Source: Desulfovirgula sp.
GTDB taxonomy: Bacteria; Bacillota; Desulfotomaculia; Desulfotomaculales; Desulfocucumaceae
DNA: 46,730 bases
Direction of reading: 5' to 3'
Assembly (NCBI GenBank): GCA_020725625.1
Contig: DYET01000106.1
Coordinates: 1 to 46,730, forward strand
Shown here: positions 1 through 8,487 of the stretch, in pieces
Position numbering within the stretch: position 1 is the stretch's first letter
How the letters are laid out: the number at the start of each line of letters is the position of its first letter
Made by a program: the position numbers and the translations under genes
Notes under the pieces: generated by a model
Database searches by the model: none
Told to the model about the DNA's origin: nothing
What the model saw: the letters and a program-made list of their open reading frames with translations, nothing else

Positions 1-229
1 CTATCTCTAAATACAATAGAAAAAATACTGGGAGTTCTACCTACTAAATCTTGACGCAGACGGAAGTTTTGCAGCAGGTTGCAACGCTGCCCGGATTGGT
101 GTATATTTTGGAAAGGTCACAGAAATCTATCTTTAAAAATAAGGAAGGTGGCAGTCATGATAAAATGCGCATAAATCCCGCAACCAACCTGCCTGCAAGG
201 AAAAACTTGTTAAATTAGGAGGTTATAGT

Positions 230-1003
230 ATAAACACCAAGGTTGACCTGAACTGTGATATGGGAGAAAGTTTCGGTGCTTACAAAATCGGTCTGGATGA
301 AGAAGCGGTAAAATACATATCCTCGGCCAATATAGCCTGCGGATTTCATGCCGGGGATCCGCAGGTGATGGCGCGAACGGTGGACCTGGCCGCAACCCAC
401 GGTGTAGCCGTGGGAGCGCATCCCTCGTATCCCGATTTAATGGGTTTTGGAAGGCGCAACATGGAAGCAACGCCGGGAGAAATCAAAAACTACATTATTT
501 ATCAAACCGGGGCACTGCAGGCGTTTGCCCGGGCCAGGGGAGCCGGGCTGCAGCACGTCAAACCCCATGGGGCATTGTATAACACCGCGGCCGTCGATAA
601 AAAAGTCGCCAGGGCCGTAGCCGAGGCCATTTATACTCTGGACAAAAACCTGATTTTCATGGTTCTTGCCGGTTCGGAAATGGAAAGGGCCGCCCGGGAA
701 GTCGGCTTAAAATACGCCAGTGAAGTATTTGCCGACCGCCATTACAACGGCGACGGGACTCTGGTTTCCAGGAGCCACCCCGGGGCTGTGATTACGGATA
801 CGGTCGAAGCGGCGGCAAGGTTGACTGAGATAATCACAACCGGCCGGATTAAGGCCATCGACGGCACCAGTTTTCCGGTCAGGGCCGATTCGATATGTGT
901 TCATTGCGATACTCCCGGAGCCGTCGAACATATCATTGCCCTGCGCCGGGCCCTGAAAGGAGCGGGGATTGAGGTTGCGCCGATGGGTGAATTCATAAAG
1001 TAA
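230..1003 (+). CDS. pxpA: LamB/YcsF family protein (5-oxoprolinase subunit A-like)
   Basis: Protein reads (MNT)[18 protein letters not shown]...[12 protein letters not shown]...VKPHGALYN, typical of LamB/YcsF. The ORF track starts at the internal ATG 260, but the conserved KVDLNCD lies upstream in frame; GGAGG (218-222) is followed 7 nt later by ATA at 230. Confidence 0.88.
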   Translation: MNTKVDLNCDMGESFGAYKIGLDEEAVKYISSANIACGFHAGDPQVMARTVDLAATHGVAVGAHPSYPDLMGFGRRNMEATPGEIKNYIIYQTGALQAFARARGAGLQHVKPHGALYNTAAVDKKVARAVAEAIYTLDKNLIFMVLAGSEMERAAREVGLKYASEVFADRHYNGDGTLVSRSHPGAVITDTVEAAARLTEIITTGRIKAIDGTSFPVRADSICVHCDTPGAVEHIIALRRALKGAGIEVAPMGEFIK

Positions 1004-1070
1004 CAAAAATCCAAAAAAACGGTTTACAACCGGTACCAACAGGGGTTATTATTTACTATGAAGGACGGAT

Positions 1071-1210
1071 CGGCTCAACTGAAAAGGCAGAACAGTTGAA
1101 CGGTAGGAATAGGAACAGCGGTTTTCCGGTAAGTATGCCGGTGTCAATGCGGCACGCCTTCATGTACCCCGGGTTTTCCGCAGTCTTTAGGCTCCTACGG
1201 GGGTTTTTTT
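1071..1210 (+). promoter_or_regulatory. Candidate structured 5' leader / attenuator ahead of the TRAP operon
   Basis: Hairpin TCAACTG(1075-1081)/CAGTTGA(1093-1099), further GC-rich segments, then CCCCG(1157-1161) paired to CGGGG(1198-1202) followed by T7 (1204-1210); dctP RBS GGGAGG follows. Confidence 0.4.
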
Positions 1211-1248
1211 GTTTTTTCAAATCAAATTAAGGGAGGACGGTAGAAAAA

Positions 1249-2304
1249 ATGAGAAAAAAAGGGATTCTGCTGCCGCTGGTAATCGTCCTGGCGACGGCCC
1301 TGCTACTGGCTGCGGCAGGCTGCTCGCCGCCGCCGAAAACCAAGGAAGACAAACCGGCACCGGTTGAAATGAAACTGGCGCACTTTTTCCCTGCCACGCA
1401 CCCCGCCGAAACACAGTTAATACAGCCCTGGAAAAAGGCAGTTGAGGAAGCAACAAAAGGCCGGGTCAAGATCACCAGTTACCCCGGCCAGACCCTGCTG
1501 CAGGCGGATGCCATTTACGACGGGGTCGTCAACGGAATCGCCGACCTGGGCCTTTCCTGCTTCTCATACACCCGGGGGCGCTTCCCGGTACTGGAAGCCT
1601 TCGAACTGCCCGGGATTACGTATAATAGCTCAAAAGCGGCCAGCCAGGTGGCCTGGGAGGGTATCAGGCAGCTTAATCCCAAGGAAGTCCAGGACACCAA
1701 ACTGATGATGGTTTTCTCCACCGGCCCCGGGGACCTGTTCACCAAGGTTCCGGTGAGGAATCTGAACGACCTGAAAGGGCTCGAGATCAGGGCTACCGGG
1801 CTGAGCGCCAAGACGCTCAAGGCCCTGGGGGCAAATCCGGTCGCCATGCCTCAGTCCGACGCCTATGAAGCCCTGTCCAAGGGAGTAGTCAAGGGCAATC
1901 TTTCGCCCGTCGAAGTGTTGAAGGGCTGGAAGCACGCCGAGGTCACCAGTTATTTAACCAGGACTCCCTTCCTTTACAACACCCTGTTCTTTATAACCAT
2001 GAACCTCAACAAGTGGAATTCACTGCCCCCGGACGTGCAAAGGGCTGTTGAAGAAGTCAATGAAAAGTTCTTTAAAGAAGTGGCCAGCGGCCTGTGGGAC
2101 AAGCAGAACGAGGATGCGCTTAAGTGGGCGGTCGAGACAAAGGGCATGAAAGTCATCACTCTCCCCAGGGAGGAAGCGGACCGCTGGATTAATCTTGTCA
2201 AGCCCATTCAGGACGAGTTTATAAGCAGTGTGAATGCAAAGGGGCACAACGGGCAGTTGGTCCTCGATACAGTAAAGAAGCTCGCAGAAAAATACAACCA
2301 GTAA
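1249..2304 (+). CDS. dctP: TRAP transporter substrate-binding protein (DctP family), lipoprotein
   Basis: Signal peptide with lipobox (LLAAAGCS); DctP-like body (AHFFPATHPAETQLIQPWKKAVEEATKGRVKI...); followed by DctQ and DctM. Confidence 0.9.
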   Translation: MRKKGILLPLVIVLATALLLAAAGCSPPPKTKEDKPAPVEMKLAHFFPATHPAETQLIQPWKKAVEEATKGRVKITSYPGQTLLQADAIYDGVVNGIADLGLSCFSYTRGRFPVLEAFELPGITYNSSKAASQVAWEGIRQLNPKEVQDTKLMMVFSTGPGDLFTKVPVRNLNDLKGLEIRATGLSAKTLKALGANPVAMPQSDAYEALSKGVVKGNLSPVEVLKGWKHAEVTSYLTRTPFLYNTLFFITMNLNKWNSLPPDVQRAVEEVNEKFFKEVASGLWDKQNEDALKWAVETKGMKVITLPREEADRWINLVKPIQDEFISSVNAKGHNGQLVLDTVKKLAEKYNQ

Positions 2305-2333
2305 GCTAAATACCGGCGGAGGTATAACCGGCA

Positions 2334-2825
2334 ATGAAAAAATTCTCGGGCCTGGTTGAAGGTCTCAGCCGGGTGCTTGACAGGATATCGGGGTTCTGCA
2401 TGGTCTCCGTGATGGCACTTGTTGCAGTCAATATACTGCTGCGGGCACTCTTCAACCGGCCCATTCTGGGCACCTACGAATACGTCGGCTTCATAACCGC
2501 GGCAACGATTGGCCTTGCCCTGGCGAACTGCGCCGTACAGAAAGGCCATATCGCCATAAGCATCGTGGTGGACCGGCTGGGACCAAGGGTACAGGCGGTA
2601 ATCGACGCCTTCACCTGCGCCGTCTCCCTTTCTTTCTGGGGACTGTCGGCCTGGTACACCTGCAAGTACGCCAAAAGCCTGTTAAACAACGGGGTGGTCT
2701 CGCCGACCACCCAGACGCCGTTTTATCCTTTTATGTACCTGGTTGCTTTCGGGCTGCTGGCGCTCTGCCTGGTTTTGCTGGTCAGGCTGATAGAATCCAT
2801 AAAGAAGGCGGCCTTTAACAGATGA
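2334..2825 (+). CDS. dctQ: TRAP transporter small permease (DctQ)
   Basis: 163 aa, about 4 TM segments, between dctP and dctM; 4-nt overlap with dctM. Confidence 0.88.
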   Translation: MKKFSGLVEGLSRVLDRISGFCMVSVMALVAVNILLRALFNRPILGTYEYVGFITAATIGLALANCAVQKGHIAISIVVDRLGPRVQAVIDAFTCAVSLSFWGLSAWYTCKYAKSLLNNGVVSPTTQTPFYPFMYLVAFGLLALCLVLLVRLIESIKKAAFNR

Positions 2826-4132
2826 GTTCACTCCTTGTCGGCCTGACAGGCATACTGGCTTTTTTTGCGCTCCTGGCCCTGCGCATGCCGATTGCTTTTG
2901 CCATGGCTTTCGTGGGCTTTGCCGGGTTCAGCTACCTGACCTCGCCGTCCGTGGCGCTGAACATGGTGGCAAAGGAAATATTTTCCACCTTTTCTTCTTA
3001 TTCACTGAGCGTCATCGCCATGTTTGTCTGGATGGGCTTTCTGGCCTATTACTCCGGAATCGGTTCCAGGCTGTACGTTTTTGCCTACAGAATGATCGGC
3101 CATTATCCCGGCGGGCTGGCCATAGCCACGCAGGCGGCGTGCGCCATATTCGGCGCCATCTGCGGTTCCAACACGGCCACTGCGGCCACAATGGGCGCCA
3201 TTGCCCTGCCGGAAATGAAAAAGTACAAATACGACTCCTCCCTTGCCACTGCCAGCGTGGCTGCCGGAGGGGTTCTCGGCATTTTGATACCCCCCAGTGT
3301 GATCATGATTATTTACGGCATGGCCACGGAACAGTCAATCGGCAAACTGTTCATGGCCGGCATCGCACCGGGAATTCTCCTCACGCTTTTGTACATGGCG
3401 GCCATCTTTTTTGTCACCGTGCGCCAACCCTCTCTCGGACCCGCCGGGCCCAGGGCCGCCTGGAGAGAAAGACTCGAGGCGCTCCGCGGAGGGCTGGGCG
3501 AGGTAATCCTGGTATTCCTCATATCCATGGGCGGCCTGTTCGCCGGGTGGTTTACCCCAACTGAAGCGGGGGCTGTCGGGGCCGCCGGCGTTCTGGCAGC
3601 GGCTTTAATCTGGAGGCACCTTACCTGGGAGGGTTTTAACAAATCCCTATTGGATGCCACCAGGACAACGGCCATGATCATGCTGATGGTCGCCGGGGCA
3701 ATAATTTTCGGGCGCTTCATGGCCATAAGCAGGGTTCCCTTCGAACTGGCCAACTGGGTCAGCGGGCTGGATCTTCCCCCGTTCGTTGTTTTGATTATGA
3801 TTTTGCTTATTTATTTGATACTGGGCTGCTTTATCGACGCCCTGGCCCTGGTATTGCTTACAATACCGATATTCTACCCCGTGGTGGTGAATACCCTGGG
3901 ATACGACCCGATCTGGTTCGGGGTAATCATTGTCCTGGTGGTGGCCATGGGCGTAATTACGCCGCCCGTGGGCATGAACGTTTACATTATCAAGGGAGTA
4001 GCCCCGGAAATCCCCCTTGAGTTGATATTCAAGGGAATATGGCCTTTCCTGCTGGCCATAGCCGCCTGTACCGCGATACTGATCGCCTTCCCGCAAATAG
4101 CCACATACCTGCCGGGCATTCTGATAAAATGA
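2822..4132 (+). CDS. dctM: TRAP transporter large permease (DctM)
   Basis: 436 aa polytopic protein; motifs GAICGSNTATAATMGAIALPEM and GILIPPSVIMIIYG. Confidence 0.93.
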   Translation: MSSLLVGLTGILAFFALLALRMPIAFAMAFVGFAGFSYLTSPSVALNMVAKEIFSTFSSYSLSVIAMFVWMGFLAYYSGIGSRLYVFAYRMIGHYPGGLAIATQAACAIFGAICGSNTATAATMGAIALPEMKKYKYDSSLATASVAAGGVLGILIPPSVIMIIYGMATEQSIGKLFMAGIAPGILLTLLYMAAIFFVTVRQPSLGPAGPRAAWRERLEALRGGLGEVILVFLISMGGLFAGWFTPTEAGAVGAAGVLAAALIWRHLTWEGFNKSLLDATRTTAMIMLMVAGAIIFGRFMAISRVPFELANWVSGLDLPPFVVLIMILLIYLILGCFIDALALVLLTIPIFYPVVVNTLGYDPIWFGVIIVLVVAMGVITPPVGMNVYIIKGVAPEIPLELIFKGIWPFLLAIAACTAILIAFPQIATYLPGILIK

Positions 4133-4162
4133 AGCTTCAAACTCAATGCGGGGTAGGACATT

Positions 4163-4267
4163 TTGAAACTGCAGCAAAACAGTGAAATCAGCCCGTGGTA
4201 TCCGCCAAATTTCGGGGAAACGCTGACCACGCCCGAATGGATTTCTATAAAGAACCCTGTAATATAA
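4163..4267 (+). CDS. Small ORF, 34 aa, TTG start, unknown function or gene remnant
   Basis: TTG at 4163 after GGGGTAGG; reads MKLQQNSEISPWYPPNFGETLTTPEWISIKNPVI*; absent from the ORF track. Confidence 0.35.
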   Translation: MKLQQNSEISPWYPPNFGETLTTPEWISIKNPVI

Positions 4268-4321
4268 ACGCCCTTTTCCTTATATTATTAAGAAGGTGTT
4301 GTTGGTCCTTGCAGGGGGTAA

Positions 4322-4774
4322 TTGCCTTTGCTTTCACCGAGCCTCGAAGATTACCTTGAAGAAATTTACCGTATCAGCGAAAGCGGCGAGTTGATCAGGG
4401 TGACCGACGTGGCCGCCTGCCTCAATGTCAGCCTGCCCTCGGTCACCAACGCACTTAAAAAACTGGCTGAAAACAATTATATAAAGTACCGTCCCTACAA
4501 GGACATCGTTCTGACCGACAAGGGAAAGGACCTGGGGCGCTTCCTGGTGGAAAGAAACCGGATCATCAGGGAATTTTTAAACCTTATCGGGTCCGAATGC
4601 GACCCGGCCGCCGAAGCCGAGGCCATGGAGCACTACCTTTCCCTGCCGACCCTGACGGCCATCATCAATTTCGTCAAATTCACCGAACAGTACCCGCTAT
4701 GGCTGGAGGAGTACAGGAAGTTCTGCCGGATAGAAAAACACCGGACCTTTCCGCCGGATCCCGGCACGTTCTAG
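4322..4774 (+). CDS. DtxR/MntR-family metal-dependent transcriptional regulator
   Basis: SLEDYLEEIYRISESGELIRVTDVAACLNVSLPSVTNALKKLAENNYIKY is a DtxR-type winged helix; convergent with feoAB. Confidence 0.88.
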   Translation: MPLLSPSLEDYLEEIYRISESGELIRVTDVAACLNVSLPSVTNALKKLAENNYIKYRPYKDIVLTDKGKDLGRFLVERNRIIREFLNLIGSECDPAAEAEAMEHYLSLPTLTAIINFVKFTEQYPLWLEEYRKFCRIEKHRTFPPDPGTF

Positions 4775-6165
4775 GCCAGTCCCAACAGAACGGCCGACCG
4801 GGCCGCCAGAAAACAGACGAAACAGGCGATGCCCAGGGGAATGAGAAACGAGAGGGCGGTCCACTTGACACTGCCGGACTCCCGCCGGATGGTCCAGAGG
4901 GTGGTGCCGCAAGGATAGTGCAGAAGGGAAAAAAGCATCATGCAGACGGCAGTAAGCCAGGTCCAGCCGTGTTCAACCACAAACAGCATGTGCAGCGACT
5001 CAAGGCTGTCCAGGCGGGTCATTGAGCCTGTGGCCAGGTAACTCATAATCAGTATGGGAAGCACGATCTCGTTAGCCGGAAACCCCAGTAAAAAAGCGAC
5101 CAAAATAAACCCGTCCATTCCCAGAAGCTTACCGAAGGGGTTCAACCAGGCGGCGGCATGCCCCAGCAGGCTCAATCCGCCCGCGTAAACGTTGGCCAAA
5201 ATCCAGGTCAGCCCGCCCGCAGGCGCGGCCACGCATACCGCCCGGCCAAGAACGAACAAGGTACGGTCGAACACCGACCGGATAACAATCCTGCCGACCT
5301 GGGGCCTCCGGTAGGGAGGCAGTTCCAGGGTGAACGAAGACGGAACGCCCTTCAGCAGGGTCTTTGAAAGGACCCAGGACACCGCCAGGGTCATGCCTAT
5401 CCCGAAGATCACCATCCCCGCCACAACAAGCGTGGCCGCCGGGGATCCGGACGCCCCCAGGACCATCAGGCCGGCCAGGACTATCAAGGTGGGAAACCGG
5501 CCGTTGCAGGGAACAAAATTATTGGTCAGGATTGCAATCAGACGTTCCCTGGGCGACTCTATTATCCTGCAGGCAATTATTCCGGCCGCGTTGCAACCGA
5601 AGCCCATGCTCATGGTAAGGGACTGCTTGCCGTGAGCCCCCGCCTTTTTGAAAAGACGGTCAAGATTAAAGGCCACCCTGGGCAGGTATCCCATATCCTC
5701 CAGCAGGGTAAAGCAGGGAAAGAATATTGCCATGGGCGGCAGCATTACCGAAACAACCCAGGTCACGCAGCGGTACACCCCGTCCACGAAAAAGCCTTTC
5801 GCCCACCAGGGGACGTTAAGCCGGAGGCAAAGGTCCGCCAGGTACTCCTGGCCCCGGAAAAGAAGCGCAGCCAGCAATTCGGACGGGTAGTTGGCCCCGG
5901 CCAGGGTAATCCAAAAAACGGCCGATATAAGCAGGATCATGGAAGGAAAGCCGAACATCCTTGACGTTAAGATATCATCAAGCCTTTTGTCCCAGTCAAT
6001 TTTCGGTCTTTCCTTTTGGCTGACAACCTTACGCGCGATACTTTCCGCCCTCGCGTAAATATGGCCCACCACCTGGTCGTTAAAGTCCCGCGCCACAATA
6101 GGCCTGACCCTTTCAACCTCCCGGATCAATTCCTCAAGGCCGGCGGCCAAAGGTGCCCGGCTCAT
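4771..6165 (-). CDS. feoB: FeoB membrane (C-terminal transporter) domain protein, split FeoB
   Basis: Two Gate-type halves, e.g. ...MGFGCNAAGIIACRIIESPRERLIAILTNNFVPCNGRFPTLIVLAG; no G domain. ATG at 6165 overlaps the upstream stop (ATGA). Confidence 0.9.
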   Translation of the reverse strand: MSRAPLAAGLEELIREVERVRPIVARDFNDQVVGHIYARAESIARKVVSQKERPKIDWDKRLDDILTSRMFGFPSMILLISAVFWITLAGANYPSELLAALLFRGQEYLADLCLRLNVPWWAKGFFVDGVYRCVTWVVSVMLPPMAIFFPCFTLLEDMGYLPRVAFNLDRLFKKAGAHGKQSLTMSMGFGCNAAGIIACRIIESPRERLIAILTNNFVPCNGRFPTLIVLAGLMVLGASGSPAATLVVAGMVIFGIGMTLAVSWVLSKTLLKGVPSSFTLELPPYRRPQVGRIVIRSVFDRTLFVLGRAVCVAAPAGGLTWILANVYAGGLSLLGHAAAWLNPFGKLLGMDGFILVAFLLGFPANEIVLPILIMSYLATGSMTRLDSLESLHMLFVVEHGWTWLTAVCMMLFSLLHYPCGTTLWTIRRESGSVKWTALSFLIPLGIACFVCFLAARSAVLLGLA

Positions 6166-6953
6166 GCCAGAATCTCCCCTCCTGTAACTCTGCCGGCCTT
6201 TTCTTCCCTTGCCAGCCACCGGTTCACGGCGGAAATCACTGCCCTGTCCCCGTCCAGCAGCCTTAAGGCCAACCAGCGGCTGCTGAACTCACTTCCCACC
6301 AGCTCCCTTATTCGGGGCTCGATTTTTAAAACGGCCTCTTCAATCGCCCCGCTGTACCTTACAACGCAGGGAGAAGTCCTGATGCGGCCGGAGGCCACGT
6401 CCGCCACCGCTGATACCAGCCTGTCTAGGCCGTGCCCGTCCCTTGCCGCGGTTGCCACCGCCGGAACACCCAGTTCCTCCGCAAGGGATTTTATGTCGAG
6501 GTGTATTTTCTTCCTCCTGGCCTCATCCACCAAGTTGACGCAAATCACCACCCGCGGGGTTATTTCAAGCACCTGCAGCGCCAGGTTGAGGTTTCTTTCC
6601 AGGCAGGTGGCGTCCACCACCACCACCGTGGCATCTGGTTTTCCGAAGCAGAGGAAATCCTTGGCCACCTGCTCCTCTACGGAACCGGCAAGAAGGGAAT
6701 AGGTCCCGGGGAGATCCACCAGTTTAAAAACCATTCCCCGGTAGATATACCTTCCTTCGGCGCGCAGGACGGTCTTGCCGGGCCAATTGCCGGTGTGCTG
6801 TTTTAACCCGGTCAAGGCGTTGAAAACCGTGCTTTTGCCGGTATTGGGATTTCCTGCCAGGGCAACCACAAAATCGGCCTTGGTTGAGCTTCCCCTGAAA
6901 AAATCCGTCCTGTTGGTCCCAAACCCGCTGGACCTGTATGTCAGACCCATCAA
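6162..6953 (-). CDS. feoB: FeoB N-terminal G-protein domain, split FeoB
   Basis: Walker A/G1 GNPNTGKST, G3 DLPGTYSL, G4-like NLVDEA; ends before any TM region. Confidence 0.9.
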   Translation of the reverse strand: MMGLTYRSSGFGTNRTDFFRGSSTKADFVVALAGNPNTGKSTVFNALTGLKQHTGNWPGKTVLRAEGRYIYRGMVFKLVDLPGTYSLLAGSVEEQVAKDFLCFGKPDATVVVVDATCLERNLNLALQVLEITPRVVICVNLVDEARRKKIHLDIKSLAEELGVPAVATAARDGHGLDRLVSAVADVASGRIRTSPCVVRYSGAIEEAVLKIEPRIRELVGSEFSSRWLALRLLDGDRAVISAVNRWLAREEKAGRVTGGEILA

Positions 6954-7228
6954 TCCCGCTCCTCTCTCATCTCCACCAGGACCTTTTCGGCCTCTTCCCT
7001 CCTGAAGGCGATAACGGCGCCCCGGATTTTAAAAGCCTTGGGGTCACCCGCAGGGCTGTGCCTTAAGGCATGCACCATCGTTCCGGGGACAAGCCCCAAG
7101 TCCATCATCCTTCGCCTTGTCAACCCGTCGGCATGAATGGAGCTGACCACTCCGGACCTGCCCACCGGCAAGTCGTACAGGCTGATTATACCGTCCGGCA
7201 TCGCCGGATTACGGCTCCTTTCACGCAA
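6950..7228 (-). CDS. feoA: FeoA family protein
   Basis: SLYDLPVGRSGVVSSIHADGLTRRRMMDLGLVPGTMVHALRHSPAGDPKAFKIRGAVIAFRREEA is FeoA SH3-like; 4-nt overlap with the downstream feoB G domain. Confidence 0.92.
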   Translation of the reverse strand: MRERSRNPAMPDGIISLYDLPVGRSGVVSSIHADGLTRRRMMDLGLVPGTMVHALRHSPAGDPKAFKIRGAVIAFRREEAEKVLVEMREERD

Positions 7229-7301
7229 ATACCATCACTCCCCGCTATTAATAAAAAGTCAGTCACGGCCGGCAGCAGGCCGGGTAAACACTGCCGTTAA
7301 T

Positions 7302-7333
7302 CTGCAGCCGGCGCCGGGTTCAACCGGCTGCAG
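7302..7333. repeat. Perfect inverted repeat CTGCAGCCGG-N12-CCGGCTGCAG
   Basis: 10-bp arms 7302-7311 and 7324-7333, in the region upstream of feoA. Confidence 0.75.
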
Positions 7334-7373
7334 ACCTGCCCGGCACCGGTGTTTCCCAAAAAGTTGCGCAAAG

Positions 7374-7386
7374 CTAACATAGTTAG
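7374..7386. promoter_or_regulatory. Candidate DtxR-type operator (CTAAC-ATA-GTTAG) upstream of feoA
   Basis: Perfect 5-bp palindrome with 3-bp centre, flanked by AT-rich DNA with further TTAA-type half-sites. Confidence 0.4.
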
Positions 7387-7543
7387 TTAAAACAAACTGT
7401 CTTAACCGACACTATATTCTACGGTGGAGCAGTGTTCTTTGCTACAATCCACATTATGGAAGGTAAATTTATACAGGCCAACGTCAAGCATTAAAAGGGT
7501 CTAATTTTTTCTTGCAAAATTCTCTCAATAGTTGTTTAATATT

Positions 7544-7636
7544 ATGGCCGAGATAAATGAGGCGGAGGTGAATGAGACATACCGCATCCGGGCGGTGCTG
7601 GAAGGCCTGGCCGCCAGGATGGCGGCGGAAAAATAA
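7544..7636 (+). pseudogene. Remnant of a GntR-family (FCD domain) regulator
   Basis: 30-aa ORF MAEINEAEVNETYRIRAVLEGLAARMAAEK* resembles the start of GntR FCD domains (compare YFLRSLLEGAASELAA in the 43199 gene). Confidence 0.5.
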
Positions 7637-7655
7637 AGCCGGCTGACTTGAAAAG

Positions 7656-7683
7656 AAGGGAGCCTGACCCCCAGGGGTCCCTT
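7656..7683 (+). terminator. Weak terminator-like hairpin
   Basis: AAGGGA/TCCCTT outer stem with CCTG/CAGG inner stem; short T run only. Confidence 0.35.
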
Positions 7684-7841
7684 TAAAACAACAAATTGTC
7701 CTGATTTCCGGGATGTGCCTCCGCCGCCCTTTACGTCCCTGAAAAGCGGACAAATCGGCGGGCCGTTTGAAGGATAATAAGGAAGTGCCGTTTAATTCTG
7801 ACTGCAAGAAGATTAAACAGCCCTTATAAGGAGGATTGATC

Positions 7842-8366
7842 ATGAACGACATCCTGGTGACGGTGGCAAATCTCATGGCCCTGGCGGCCCGGACCGCACC
7901 CAAGGCCCACGGCCACGACTGTATCGAGACAAAGGTGATTACGGGCGAACAGCTGGGCCTGCTGGCCGACGAAATGGTCAGGTACGGGAAGGAAACCGGC
8001 AAAATCAATTTTGACCGGGACGGTGAAAATGTCCGGCGGTCCGACGCCGTCCTGCTCATCGCCCTCAAGGAGAACAAGAAGGTGGGGCTGAACTGCGGGG
8101 CCTGCGGCCAGGACAGCTGTTCCGAGGCAGACGAGCGGGAGGGCAGGGAATTCCCCGGTCCTCTCTGCGCCTGGCGAATTATCGACCTGGGCATAGCCGT
8201 AGGTTCGGCAGCCAAGACAGCCAGCATTTTAAACGCCGACAACCGGGTTTTTTACCGGGCCGGGGTGGCGGCCCGGAAAATGGGTCTGATCGACGGCCTT
8301 CTGGTCATCGGTATACCCGTTTCCGCATTTAGCAAGAATATTTACTATGACCGCCCCACCTCCTGA
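7842..8366 (+). CDS. DUF2148 (ferredoxin-like domain) protein
   Basis: MNDILVTVANLMALAARTAPKAHGHDCIETKVITGEQ...VGLNCGACGQDSC; ATG at 7842 after AAGGAGG. Confidence 0.82.
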   Translation: MNDILVTVANLMALAARTAPKAHGHDCIETKVITGEQLGLLADEMVRYGKETGKINFDRDGENVRRSDAVLLIALKENKKVGLNCGACGQDSCSEADEREGREFPGPLCAWRIIDLGIAVGSAAKTASILNADNRVFYRAGVAARKMGLIDGLLVIGIPVSAFSKNIYYDRPTS

Positions 8367-8487
8367 ATCCGCGACGAAAGTGACCGGGTCACCCCGGGCA
8401 GGCAGGCAGTTGCTTTAGCATCCACTGGAAGAAGTTGAATTTTCAGGCTGCGTATAATCTCTATTATGGAAAACGGGGGATTCCGAT

